A DNA stretch of 61,665 nucleotides from Strigomonas culicis (taxonomy: Eukaryota > Euglenozoa > Kinetoplastea > Trypanosomatida > Trypanosomatidae). Of the stretch, positions 34,652-45,900 are shown one piece after another (within the stretch, counting starts at the first letter, position 1; each line of letters opens with the position of its first letter). The translations under genes and the position numbers were made by a program. The stretch spans positions 1 through 61,665 of the forward strand of contig AUXH01000033.1 of assembly GCA_000482145.1 (NCBI GenBank). The letters run 5' to 3'. The notes under the pieces are model-generated. The model was not told the origin of the DNA, ran no database searches, and saw only the letters and a list, made by a program, of their open reading frames with translations.

Positions 34652-37222
34652 CTAACTGTCCAGCACCTGTTCCATCACCTCCTCCGTGATCTTCTGCAGG
34701 GCCCCGTGTGCCTGCAGCACCTGCTGTTCAATCGTGTTGCTAAAGTCCAGCACGCTCTCCGCCACCTGCAGCAGCACCTGCGGGTCCACGGCCGCGGCGG
34801 ACCGGCCGGCTCCAGCGCGCAGCGGCGTGTGGCTGGCCGTCGTATCGCTCAGCGCGCCGTACTTCTGTCGCATCGCCTCCTCCACGGGTGTGGCTGCGCC
34901 GCTGGGCCCGTCGGCGGGCGGCGGCGCCCCACCGGACTGCAGCAGCGCCACGTGGTCCCGCAGCGTGCCGACGAGCTGCTGGAGGTCCGTGCAGCAGTCG
35001 GCTGTCTGCCCGGCGAGGTGATCGCCCGCGGCGCGCACCCGCTCGCAGCCCTTCTCCATCACCGCGATGAGGTGGGAGACGTACGGCTGCAGGTCCTCCT
35101 CCTCGTCCTCCTCCGCCACGTAGCGCACCGCCCGCCGCGCCCCTTCGACGGGGTGCGGCGGGAGCGGCAGCAGGCGGCCCACCGTCGCGCGCGCGGCGTG
35201 GGCGCCGAGGCGGTGCAGCCGCCGCACGAGGTCGTCGTAGAGACGGAAGAGCTGGATGCTGTTGTGGCTGGTCACGCGCAGCCGCACCTCGCGGCGCAGC
35301 TTTTCGTGCTCGCCGCGCAGCTTCTCCAGGTCGCGCGTGGCGCCGCTGAGCAGCTCCCCGGGCCCGTCGCCCGCGAGCTCCAGCGCCGACTCCGCGCGCA
35401 CCTGGTGGTGCAGATCCTCCACGCGGCGTTGCAGCAGGCCAATCTGCTGCTGCGCCTTCCGCAGGTCGTGCCGCATCACCCGCGTGCGGTCCTGCGTCTT
35501 GTCGTTCCAGATCCGGTTGAGGCGCATGAGGAACGGGTAGAAGTGCGAGAGCGCGGGTATCTTGGGGTAGTACTTGTTCTTGAAGGCCTGCGCCTCGGCG
35601 AAGATGGCGTAGGGCACCCAGTAGTCCTTGTCCTGCTGCCGGCTGCGCAGCACATCCTTCGCGCTCGGCAGCCGCTCGCTGAGCTGCGCGGCCTCCTCCA
35701 GCTCCCACATCTTGATCCGCTTCAACCGCGTGAAGTTGTTCTCCGACGCGAGGATGAGCTGCAGCTGCTCCACCCACCGCCCGCTCAGCCACACGTTCTT
35801 GGAGGGGCTCGTGCCGGCGTAGATGCCGTCCTCGACGCCCGTCCCGGCCAGCACGGCCGTGTCCTCGTTCAAGGTCACCATGGACGGCTGCAGGCTGGAG
35901 CGCGGGGAGGGCCGCCGGCCGCGCCCGTTGGAGCCGCCCTCGCCGTTACCGCTCACGAGGCCACCGGTGCCATCCTCGAAGTAGCGGGTGGGGTAGCCGA
36001 GAAAGACATATTCGCTCGTGACCTCGTTCCACTCCAGGTAGTCGCTGAGGATGGGCACGTGGGCGAGGAGCTGCAGCAGCCGCGCCATGCTGTAGTGCAC
36101 CGCCTCCACCTCCTCCCGCAGCTTTTCGTTCTGCAGCCACATGGATTTGCTCGTGCGACGGTCACGCCCGACCTGCTCGGACAGCTCCAGCTCCGCCTGT
36201 AGCATCTTGGTGTGCGTCTGGCCCGTCTCCCGCAGCAGCTCCTCGCGCTGCTGCTGCGCCTCGGCGACGCGGCGCTGCAGCTCGCCGAGCTGCTGGTGCA
36301 GCACGTGCACCTGCTTCGTGTGCTTCTGCTGCTGTTCGCGCCGTCGGTGATCGTTGTCGTGTAGCAGGCCCTGCAGCTCCGCGATCTGCGCGTCCTGCTG
36401 CCGTACCTGCGACTGCGCGAGCTGCAGCGCCTCCTGCGTCTGCTGCAGCTCGTGAACTGTCTGCCGCTGCTCCTGCGCCGACCGCATCCGCTCCTCGCGC
36501 AGCTGCGTGATGATGCCGCTCAATTTGTTTTCACGGCCGCCGTGTTGCTGCTGCTGGTGGCGCAGCGCGTCGACTTCGTGCAGCAGACGGTCAATGAGGT
36601 CGTTGCGCTCGACAATGTGCTTGCCGGCGCGGCAGAAGGTGTCGTCGATTTCGCGAATGTTGGCATCGAATTCCTTTTCCTTGATCTTCAGGTTGCGCAA
36701 CAGCTGCACCTCACCGTCGGAGAGGTCGCCATCGTTCGTGCCGTGGGACGAGCTGACGGTCGGTGCTGCCGCTGGTCTAGAATCTTTCTTGCCACTTCCC
36801 ACTACTGTCGCCTGCTGCTGCTGCTGCGCACGCCGTGCTTTCCGATCAGCGTACAGATCAAAGGTTTTCACGGGAGAAGTAGGGGACGGTGGCGATGCAC
36901 TTTTCTTCTTTCCATTCCGCTTTTTTTCCTTCGCGCGGTCCGCGGGAGGTGGCTCCACCTTGTCCGAGACATCCTCGAAAGAGGAAGAGGTTGAGAGCGT
37001 TGTGACGCGCTTCTTCTTCTGTCTCTGCTGTGTGTGCCGCTTTTTGTGGCGCGGTGCCTCTGACGACGACGACGACGACGACGACGAGGAAGTCGAGAAG
37101 TCGGAGGAGGCGTAGGAACTCTTACGATCGAGTGAGGACACAATATCTTCTAACACACTACCAGCGGGCGGTGCCGCTGTGGTCGGCTGGCCGCGCACAG
37201 CGCTCGTCTCCACGCGCGACAT
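34652..37222 (-). CDS. Coiled-coil protein, probably cytoskeletal
   Basis: Encodes 856 aa. Residues 1-150 are Ser/Lys-rich and include a long Ser run (about 48-55) and basic patches. A long coiled coil covers about residues 165-380, with heptads rich in Gln, Glu and Leu (for example HELQQTQEALQLAQSQVRQQ). A globular insert follows (about 380-560, with aromatic residues around LSGRWVEQLQLILASENNF). A second coiled coil lies at about 580-645 (RKAQQQIGLLQRRVEDLHHQ). The C-terminal third is helical with Gly/Ala linkers. Such architecture is common among trypanosomatid flagellar, basal-body or cytoskeletal proteins, but no family is recognised. Confidence 0.82.
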   Translation of the reverse strand: MSRVETSAVRGQPTTAAPPAGSVLEDIVSSLDRKSSYASSDFSTSSSSSSSSSSEAPRHKKRHTQQRQKKKRVTTLSTSSSFEDVSDKVEPPPADRAKEKKRNGKKKSASPPSPTSPVKTFDLYADRKARRAQQQQQATVVGSGKKDSRPAAAPTVSSSHGTNDGDLSDGEVQLLRNLKIKEKEFDANIREIDDTFCRAGKHIVERNDLIDRLLHEVDALRHQQQQHGGRENKLSGIITQLREERMRSAQEQRQTVHELQQTQEALQLAQSQVRQQDAQIAELQGLLHDNDHRRREQQQKHTKQVHVLHQQLGELQRRVAEAQQQREELLRETGQTHTKMLQAELELSEQVGRDRRTSKSMWLQNEKLREEVEAVHYSMARLLQLLAHVPILSDYLEWNEVTSEYVFLGYPTRYFEDGTGGLVSGNGEGGSNGRGRRPSPRSSLQPSMVTLNEDTAVLAGTGVEDGIYAGTSPSKNVWLSGRWVEQLQLILASENNFTRLKRIKMWELEEAAQLSERLPSAKDVLRSRQQDKDYWVPYAIFAEAQAFKNKYYPKIPALSHFYPFLMRLNRIWNDKTQDRTRVMRHDLRKAQQQIGLLQRRVEDLHHQVRAESALELAGDGPGELLSGATRDLEKLRGEHEKLRREVRLRVTSHNSIQLFRLYDDLVRRLHRLGAHAARATVGRLLPLPPHPVEGARRAVRYVAEEDEEEDLQPYVSHLIAVMEKGCERVRAAGDHLAGQTADCCTDLQQLVGTLRDHVALLQSGGAPPPADGPSGAATPVEEAMRQKYGALSDTTASHTPLRAGAGRSAAAVDPQVLLQVAESVLDFSNTIEQQVLQAHGALQKITEEVMEQVLDS

Positions 37223-37694
37223 GGGAAAGATATAATACTAAAGAAAAAAAAAGAACAATGGCGCAAGAACAAAATCTATACAATGATACAGAGGAAGTAT
37301 AGCTATAGTGTAAAGGCGTGTAAGTACAAAAGAGAGATCTATTTATTAAACTGTATCTGAGAAAGGGAAAGTGGGAAAGAAGCATTGTCATCGCGCAGGT
37401 TTTTGTTTTTACGCTGCTGCAATAAGCGCATAGTGCGTCATTTCGTGGCCATGCTCTATTCATCTGAATACATGTTTCTTGGAATTGGTCACTGTTCGGT
37501 GTAAAAAAAAAAAACATAGGTTTTACAACAGTTGTATTGTTTTCCTCTAATCCGAGAAGAACGTTTGACTTTTGAGTGAAGTGGATATGATGTACGCTGA
37601 AAAACGTAAAAAAGAAAAAAGAAAAAAAGTGAATACACCAAACATGTGCTTTCAATTAAGTTACTTATACGCTCTCCAAGACCCGAGCACGACA
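37223..37694 (-). other. AT-rich intergenic region
   Basis: Between the coiled-coil gene start and the microsatellite downstream of the D-lactate dehydrogenase-like gene. A/T homopolymers only; no gene is supported. Confidence 0.6.

Positions 37695-37744
<50 letters not shown>
37695..37744. repeat. CA-TA-TG composite microsatellite (imperfect long palindrome)
   Basis: An AC repeat, an AT repeat and a GT repeat follow each other in order. The first and last blocks are complementary and the middle is self-complementary, so most of the 50 nt can form one hairpin or cruciform. It starts 21 nt past the stop codon of the minus-strand gene 39262-37766, in its 3' UTR. Confidence 0.9.
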
Positions 37745-37765
37745 ACGCTTCTCTGCTCGTTGGCC

Positions 37766-39262
37766 TTACAGGTGAGCAGTCGGCAGTAGCTTCTGCTGGC
37801 AGGGGTAGAAGCAGCCGGGGTTCATGATGTTATCAGGGTCGAGCGCCTTCTTGATGCTCTCCTGCGTGTTCAGATGCACCTCCCCGTGCTCGCTCAGAAG
37901 GTGGTGCACCTTGCCGACGCCGACGCCGTGCTCGCCGGACACGGTGCCGCCCATCTTCACCGCGCGGCGCACCATCGCCTGCTCGAGCGCGCGCGCCTTC
38001 ACAAAGTCCGCGGGGTCGCTGTACGGGATGAGGGTGTGGTAGTTGCCATCGCTGATGTGCGCGCAGATGAAGCACGGGCGGTTGTTCTTTACAAAGTCCT
38101 CCTCTGTGTCGCTGACGGCCTGCGCGAGGGCGGTGAGCGGGACGCAGACGTCGGTGGAGATCACCTGCTGCGTGCCCTTTGCCTTGTCGCATTTCATGGA
38201 GGAGTAGTGGCAGCCGCGGCGGGCGTCCCAGACGCTGTCCATCTCCTTCCCGTCCTTCAGGTACCGCATCTTGCGCGTCTTGCCGTGCTGCTTGAACACC
38301 TTCACGACCGTCTGGTAGTCCTTGTAGAGGTCCCGCCGGCTGGGGTCGTTGGTGACGAACTCGAGCAGCACCGTCGCGGTCTCCTCCAGCTGCGTCTTGT
38401 ACACCTTGTTCGAGCCGGCGACGGCGCCCTTATTCAGCAGCTCGCAGCGCAGCAACGTGTGCGGCACGCCCTGCTGCTTCATCGCCACGACGGCCTTCAC
38501 CGCGTCCTCCGTCGTCGTGAAGGTCGCGACGCCGCCGGCCCTGTACTTGGTGTCCGGGAACAGACGGAAGCAGACCTCCGTGATGATGCCGAGGGTGCCC
38601 TCGCTACCGATGTAGAGCGCGGTGAGCTCCAGCCCCGCGGACGACTTACGCACGACCTGCCGTGTCTGAAAGAGCTCGCCCTGCGGCGTCACGACGCGCA
38701 GTGACAGCACGTTCTCGCGCGTCGTGCCGTACTTGAGCGTGCACATGCCACTGCCGGAGGTGGATACCATGCCGCCGACGCAGGGGTTCGAGGACGGGTC
38801 CGCGCCGAAGAGCAGGCCCTCCTTCTGCACCGCGCGGTTGAGGGCCGTCTTGCGGACGCCGGCGCCGACCCACACACACGAGTTCTCCTTGTCGATCTTT
38901 ATCCACTTGAGGTTATTCGTGTCGATGACGATGCCGCCGGCGTAGGGCACCGCGCCGCCCTCCAGCCCGGTGCCGGCACCGCGCGGCGTCATGGGCACCT
39001 TGTGCTTCGCACAGATCTGCACAATCTTCGCCACGAGCTCCGCCGTGGAGGGCGCCACCGCGGCCGCAGGGACAGCCGGGATGTGGCTCGACTTGTCGAT
39101 GCTGTAGTTCTTGCGCAGCTCCACCTGATCTGTGATGAACTCCTTCTTGCCCCACTTGTGCAGCGCAGCAATCTCGTCCAGACAGGCCTTGTACTGCGCC
39201 TGGCGGGCGGCGAAGGGCGCCACTTCGAATTCAGATTTACCAGAACGAGTTTTGCTGGTCAT
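37766..39262 (-). CDS. FAD-linked D-lactate dehydrogenase-like protein (GlcD/LDHD family)
   Basis: Encodes 498 aa. It would oxidise D-lactate, or a related D-2-hydroxy acid, to the 2-oxo acid with FAD. The N-terminal PCMH-type FAD domain shows PRGAGTGLEGGAVP (about 93-106) and SSNPCVGGMVSTSGSGMCTLKYG-type FAD contacts. A conserved GSEGTLGIITE segment follows. The C-terminal oxidase domain has the family's metal/substrate motif as HISDGNYH (usually HxGDGNxH) and SGEHGVGVGK. The N-terminus (MTSKTRSGKSEFEV) is not a convincing mitochondrial presequence. The last three residues, A-H-L, fit the PTS1 consensus, so a glycosomal location is possible. D-2-hydroxyglutarate dehydrogenase is a near alternative within the family. 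Confidence 0.85.
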   Translation of the reverse strand: MTSKTRSGKSEFEVAPFAARQAQYKACLDEIAALHKWGKKEFITDQVELRKNYSIDKSSHIPAVPAAAVAPSTAELVAKIVQICAKHKVPMTPRGAGTGLEGGAVPYAGGIVIDTNNLKWIKIDKENSCVWVGAGVRKTALNRAVQKEGLLFGADPSSNPCVGGMVSTSGSGMCTLKYGTTRENVLSLRVVTPQGELFQTRQVVRKSSAGLELTALYIGSEGTLGIITEVCFRLFPDTKYRAGGVATFTTTEDAVKAVVAMKQQGVPHTLLRCELLNKGAVAGSNKVYKTQLEETATVLLEFVTNDPSRRDLYKDYQTVVKVFKQHGKTRKMRYLKDGKEMDSVWDARRGCHYSSMKCDKAKGTQQVISTDVCVPLTALAQAVSDTEEDFVKNNRPCFICAHISDGNYHTLIPYSDPADFVKARALEQAMVRRAVKMGGTVSGEHGVGVGKVHHLLSEHGEVHLNTQESIKKALDPDNIMNPGCFYPCQQKLLPTAHL

Positions 39263-39920
39263 AAGAGTAAGGTGAGAAGCGATAATTGAAATTAATAGTT
39301 AAAAAATCTTTTTCTTTTTCGTTTGTGGGTGTGTTCACAAGGCGAGACAATGCCAAGTGAAGGTGTTGACTACTAGAGCTGGCGTGTGAGGGGAGGAGAA
39401 CACTATTACATATGTATTAAAAAGTAATCACATAGACAAAACCTTTGAGTGGAGAGCACAACCGTGGAATTAAAACCACAAGTAGACAAAAAATGCTTTT
39501 TATTGTCACGTGATGAACATACAAGAAGGAACGAAATGACAAAAAAAAGTTTTTTTTTTTCTAATGGTCATAGTTATATTTAGTAGTCATAATAGTACAA
39601 TTGTTCTTCACGTCGTATCCTGCTGTTATACATGCTTTTAAAAAGGAAGTGGACTCCAAAAAATGCTCTAGTTGGAATGCAAATCTATCTATACGAAAAA
39701 AGAAAGCAAAAAGGCAAACTGTAGTGTCGAATGACGCTAACAAAAATACAGAGAAGGAAGAAGGCGGCAGAAGAAAACAAAGACCGCAAGGTACGAGTGG
39801 GTCTCACTCCACCACTCATTGTATTCTACTGTTTTATTATTATTATCCATCAGCAAACCCATCCACAACATCCCCCCAAAGCACCAACGAAAACAACAGC
39901 AACAACCGCCTGTCACACGA
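39263..39920 (-). other. AT-rich intergenic region (658 nt)
   Basis: 3' UTR of the 1996-aa protein gene plus the leader of the D-lactate dehydrogenase-like gene. A and T homopolymers only; no RNA gene is recognised. Confidence 0.6.
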
Positions 39921-42900
39921 CTACTTGTCGTCCTTCTCTATGGTGCTATTCTCCGTGCTCGCCTGGGCCTGTTTGCGACTCCGAATGCGCTCTAGAATGC
40001 GGGCGACGTCCTCTTTCCGCCGTGCGTCGGCCTCCGCCGCCGCGTCGGGCTGTGCCGTGCTGGCGCTGTCCGCCGCGCCGGTGGTGCTGCGCGGCGCCGC
40101 CACCAGCTGCGTCTTCTTCTTCTCCGCCTCCGCTACCTTCGCGTGAGGCTTCACCGCGAGGGTGGCGGCCGGCGTGGGGCTCTTCGTGCTGTCCGGATTG
40201 TTGGAGCTGCTGCTGCTGCGGGGGCCGGCGGCCACGGAGGGCGTCTCACCCTCACCCTCCTCCACGTTCACCTTGGGCACGTCCAGGCTCTGCGGTGCGG
40301 CGGTGGAGGCCGGGCTCGGGCGCGCGGTCTGGCGCGACGGCTGCTGCGGCTTGGGCGCACCCAGTGGCGCCGCCGGCTGTGGCAGACCCGCCGCGAGCAC
40401 CGGCGTGCCGCTCGCCGTCGGCGGCAGGCCCAGCCCCTCGTCGCGGCGGGGCGCGGCGGTCGCCACCGGCGGCGGTGTCAAGGGGCCTGAGCCGGTCGCC
40501 ACCGGCGGCGCGCTGAGGCGGCTGCCGCCGTCGCTGCCGCGGCGGGGGGCATCTTCGGCGGCGAGGAGCACGGCGCGGCTGCCCTGGAGCGGCGCCGACG
40601 GCTTCTGCGGCTCGCCGAGCGCCGGTGCCACGACCTTCGCGCTGTCCGGCTCCCGCGCGGCAGCCGGGGTCGCTGCTGCTGCCGCCGCGGCGCCGTGGCG
40701 CTTCGGCAGATTCGTGGCCGGCGCCGTCAGCGAGGCGGTGTTGGAGCGCTGCAGGCGCGGGAGCGGCGCGCCGCCGCCGGAGGAGGGCTGCATGCGATGC
40801 AGCACTACGGACGGCTCCGTGCTGCGGTCCAGCTCCTCGGGGGTGAGGTCGCTCATGCTCGTGCGGCTCAGCACCGAGGACGCCGATGGGGCTGCGGTGA
40901 AGGACGGCGGCTGCGTGCTCTGGTCGTCCGCGTCGGTTGACCGCGTGCTGCTGTCAGGGCCGGTCCGCGGCCGCGTGGCGGAGGCGAACATGAGGGAGGG
41001 CTCGTCGTCATCGTCGTCGTCGTCGCGGCTGCTGCGGCGCGGCAGGGCCTGGCCGGCGCTTGCGGCCGACTCGCCGGCGTGCGTGCGCGACGCGGCGAGC
41101 TGCGACGGCGCCGGGCTGCTGCGGCTGGACGCGACCACGCTGTTGGGGTGCAGCGGCGGCAGCACGGCGGGCCGCGGCGCCTCGTGCGGTCGGCCGCGGT
41201 CCTCGGCGAAGTCGGATGCCTCAAACTCGGAGCTGTCCGTGTAGAGGCGGTAGCTGTCCGTGTGCTTGCTCGCCTCGTAGCGGCTCTTGTCGCGCGTCGC
41301 GTTGGCACTCGCGGAGGTGAAGCTGGTCGCCTCGCTGGTCTTGGTGGAGTCGCGCGACCGCGACGTCGGCGGCGGCGGCGTTGCGCCGCCGAGGAAGGAC
41401 TCGTCGTCGTCGTCGGAGGGCACCTCCACCACGACCTCACGCACCTCGCCCGAGCGCACCGTGGGGCCGCGCTCGTCCCCGTTGCGGCTGGGGCTGCGCA
41501 GCAGCCGCGCGCCGGCGGGCGCGGGCGACTCCAGCGGCGGCGCCGTCTCGCTGCGGTCCTTGGGCTGCGAGGAGGGGCTGTCGCGTCCGGCCACGCGGCT
41601 GTCGTGGGGCGGCGGCGGCCGCACGATCGGCTCCACCCCATCCAGCAGCGAGCGCTCGTCGTGGCGGCGGGGGCCGGCGCGCGGCGGCTCCTCCCGCGGC
41701 GGCGAGGAGAGCGTATAGTGGTGGCGGGCGGCCGGCCGCCGCGGCGGCAGCGGCGCCGTCCCGGAGAGCTCGTCGTCGTCGTTGCTGAGGGCGCTGACGT
41801 GCCGCTTTTCGCGCGAGCGGTCGTCGCTGTCGAAGGGGATCTCCGAGAGCGTGAGCGTCTCCTCCCCCGTGGCGGTGGGGGCGGCGGACGCGCCGGGGGG
41901 CCCGTCGGAGCCGCTGGAGGAGCTGCCGGCCGCGAGCGGGGCGTGCTGCAGGTCGTAGCGGTACGGCGAGTCCATCTGGCGCGCGGTGGGCGCCGGCGGG
42001 AGCGGCTGCGGCGCGTCAACGGCCGCCTTCGTCAGCTCCGGGTTGAAGTAGGCGCGCGCGACGTCGGTCGACGGCGCGTTGGCCGCCGGCCCGTAGCCGA
42101 TCACGTCGTCCTCCACGTTGAGCGACCGCGACACAGCCTGCGCCTGCGGCGGGCTGTACATGCTGGAGCTGACGAGGCTCGGCGTCCACTCCGCGTTCGC
42201 CGTGAGGTCCCCTTTGGTGATGGGTGTGATGCGCTTGCGCTCCTTCGCGATGTGCCGCGGGTCGCTCTCGCTGCTCTCGTCCTGAGGGCTGCCGCCCGCC
42301 GCGCGCGCGGGCGTCGACAGCTCGGTCGGCTGCGGCGCGTCGGCGTCGCTGACGTACATCGGACGGCACAGCCGCTTCGCGATGTCGAGGGCCGGCGGCG
42401 CGCCGCCCGCCGCCTTGGCGGGCGGGGGGCTGCCGCCGACGTGCTCGTGGCCGAAGCCGGAGGCGGATTCGAGGCTGACCTCCGCCTCCTCGTACGAGTC
42501 CGCTTCCGGCACCAGCTCGTCCGCGCCGCCGAGCCACTGTGTGTCGCTGGCCTCTCGCGCGAGGCTGGGCGGCGGGGGCGCGTGGTCGGCGCGCTCGCGG
42601 ACGTCCAGCATCGGCACCGGGAGCATGGCCTGGCCCTCCCCTTCCAGCGCGCGCTGCACCGCCTGCAGCACGAAGGCCTTGCGGGCCTGCACCGACTCAC
42701 TCGCGGCGGCGGTGGAGGGGCTGCTGCCGCCGTCCCGCAGATAGAGCTTCTCGTTCGGCGACTGGTCGTCTGCGAGCCCGGCGAGGATGCGGAAGCCGTT
42801 CGCCTCGCCGATGTCCATCTCCCGGAGGGCGGCGAGGAAGCGGGCGACGGCCCCCATGTCGTGCATCACCTGCTGTGCGAACTGGCGCGAGTGGTGGTTG

Positions 42901-45900
42901 CTGGCCTGCACGCTGGACACGGTGGTCTCCTGCAGCTCCTGCCGCACCGCGCTGAAGGGCGTGCTCTTGCCGGCCTGCAGCCGGTGGTTCGTGAGCTGCG
43001 CGTCCGACGCCAGGCAGTTGATCACCACCTCCTCCGCGTCGTCCTTCGAAGTGCGTATGAACTCCGAGACGAGCCGGGCGTCCTCCTTCACCTCCAGCAG
43101 CTGGCGCAGCTGCTGGCTGCTGTACTCGCGCAGCGCGTGCTTCTCCAGGTGGAGGTGGCTGCACTCGTCCTGCAGCTGGCTGACCTCGTGCGTCTTGTCG
43201 TGGAGGTCACGGTGCAGTGCCTGACACTGCTGCTCGAGCCGCTGCACTCGCGCGTGGCTCTGCTCGCTGCCGGCCGTGTTCTGCACCAGGAGCAGCTTCG
43301 CGTGGGCGACGAGCTGCGCCAGCGCGCGGCGCGCCTCCGGCGGCCACTGCGCCGTCTCCTGGTCGCTGGGGAGCGATACGTCGAGCGAGGCCGCGGCGGC
43401 GGGGTCGCCTGCGGCGAGCTGGTTGATCCTCCGGCTCAGCTCCTCCAGCCACTGCCCACTCGACATGCGCTCCATCGCGGCGAGGCGGCTGTCCAAGTCC
43501 TCGATCTGCTCCACCGCCGTCTCGAGCTCGGCGGTGAGCTGCTGCGCGCGCGCCTCCGCCTCGCGCTGGGCGACGTGGGCCGCGCCGACCTCCGTCAGCG
43601 CGAGCTCCAGCTCCTGCCGCTGTGCGACGACCTGGTGCTCCTGTAGCGCGACCACCTCGCTCTCCGTGTCCGCGATGCGGTGCACGTGCGCCTCGACGAC
43701 CCCGTGCAGCCGCCGGATCTCGCCCTCGCAGAGGTCGATCTCCTGCTCCTTCGCGCGCAGGGCGGCCTGCAGCCCCTCCGCCGTCACCGTCTCCCGCTGC
43801 TGCGCCTCGACGACCTGCTGCAGCCGGCCGACCTCGAAGCAGCTCTCCTCCGTCAGCAGCTCCAGCTGCTCCACGCTCTCCTGCAGCAGCTTCTTCTCCT
43901 GGATCGCCTTCACCAGGTGGCGCGCGAGGTTCTCCGCCTTCGCCTGCGCGTCGGCCAGCTGCTGCTGCAGCGCCGCCACGTCGGCCGGCGGGCTCGGCTC
44001 CCGCGAGGGCGCGGCGGGCGCCGGGGATGGGGAGGCGGCAGCAGCGGTGGGCGGCGCCGCGGTGGGCGACGGCCCCGCCTTGAGCGTGAACGGCATCGCC
44101 TTGACCGTGTTCGTCTGCGCGTCGTAGCGCATGCTGTAATGGTGGGTCTCCACGCGCGGGACCTGCGTCCGCCCCGCCAGCAGCTGGAGGACCGCCGCGT
44201 CGCCGGAGGTGGCGTCGAAGCACTCGGACACCGGCGGCACGGTCGCGGTGCTGCCGGTGCTGCGCGCCGCGGCCGCCGTGGTGGCGGGGGAGGGCGCCGC
44301 CGCGGAGCCGCTCGAGACCCCGTGCGAGAGCGGCGAGGCCTCCGCGGCGTGCGACGGCTGCCGGCGCGGCGCCGCTGCGGTGGGTGGCTTCGCGAAGTTC
44401 GTCGGCGTGAAGGACGGAGGGGCGCCGTACGGATGCAGCGTCATCGCCGCGGCCGGCTTCTTTTGCGCGGGCGCCTCCGTCGCCGCGGGTCCCTCCTTCT
44501 CGGCGCGCGGCGCGTCAGCCGAGTCCTGCGACCTCCGCGGCGGCGGCGGCGGCAGCGACGGCGACGTGGGGTGCTCGAACGGCGAGGGCGACGGCACCTC
44601 CATCTCCGTCTCCGAGTTGGGCGTATAGAGGCTGGAGCGCCCCGCCGCCGCGGACCGCGGCGGCGGCGGCGGCCGCTCCGCGCGGCCCGTGGGGCGGTAC
44701 CCGTTCGCTGCGGGCGCGCGGCGGTAGGTGCTGGGCGCCGGCCCCGGGCGCGACCGCGGTGCGTGCCGGAAGGACGACGTGGTGGACACGGGATCGCTGT
44801 AGCTGAAGTAGTAGCGCAGCCGCGCCTCCTCGTCGTGCAGCTCACTGGCGGTCGCGGAGATAGACTCCCAGAGGTTCGCGGGCTCCGCCTCCGGCGGCGG
44901 CGGCGGCGGATGCCGGCCGCTGCGCGCCTTCCCGGCGCGCGGCGGCTCCTCGTTGTCGAAGAGCCGCCGCCGCCACTTGTTGATCTGTCCGGCGGACAGG
45001 AGGGAGGAGGGCTCGTCCACCACCGGCGCGGGGTCCGGCGGCGGCGGCGGCGGCACCATCGCGTGCGCCGTCCGCGCGCGCGCGGGCTCGTAGGGAGCGC
45101 GGTACTTGCGGTAGGCGTCTGACAGGGAGTGGTAGCCGCCGCCGGCCTTGCCGGGCGACGACGTGCGCATCGTCTCACGCGGCGGCGGCGGCGGCGGCAG
45201 CAGGTCTGCGACGTGGGACGGGGCGCTGAGGTGCGGCCGGCGCGTGTCGGCGGGCGGCGGCGGCGGCGGCGGCCGCCCGCGCTGAGGCGCGGTCGCGCGC
45301 TCCTCCCCTGCGCTGCGGTCGCGCTCGATGGACGGCGCCGGCGGCGGCCGCCTCTGCTGCGTCGCCGCGGTGCCGCTGAAGTAGCGGCTCGCCGCGCTGC
45401 TGGGGCTGACGTACCGTGACGCGGTGGTTCGCGGCGGCGGCGGCGGCGGCAGGTCCGTGCTGACACTGCGGGCCGGCGGCCGGCCGCTGCCGGAGTTGAA
45501 GTAGGAGGACGCGCGGTGCTGCTCCGGGGTCTGCACAATGCCGTCGTACCGCGAGCGGCGCGCGGCGAGGGTGGCGCCGCGCGCGTAGGGCTGCGTCGGC
45601 GCGTCGTCGCCGCCGGAGGACGCGCGCGGCATGCTGCTCATGAGGGAGGAGGCGCGCACGATGCTGTTGGGGTCGCGGAAAGACTGCACCTCACCCGTGA
45701 GTAAATCATCCGCGAGAACGGTGTGCGCCGTGGCCGCCGGTGGCGCGGTGCGACCGCCGAGGGGCTGCAGCCGCCCCAGCCGGTCGTCGTCTTCCTGTAG
45801 GGCGGCCTCGCACAGCTGCTGGAGGTGCGTCTGGCGCTTCTCTAGCTCCTGCAGCCGCGCACGGCGCTCCGCGGCGGCGTCGTCGTCAAGCGCCGGTGCT

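Noticed and set aside
41079..43646. 855-aa plus-strand ORF opposite the proline-rich gene
   Set aside because: Composition is Arg/Val/Leu/Gly junk from the complement of GC-rich codons; no targeting signal, domain or splice signal. Similar shadows occur at 54069-56459, 59840-61648 and 51121-52512.
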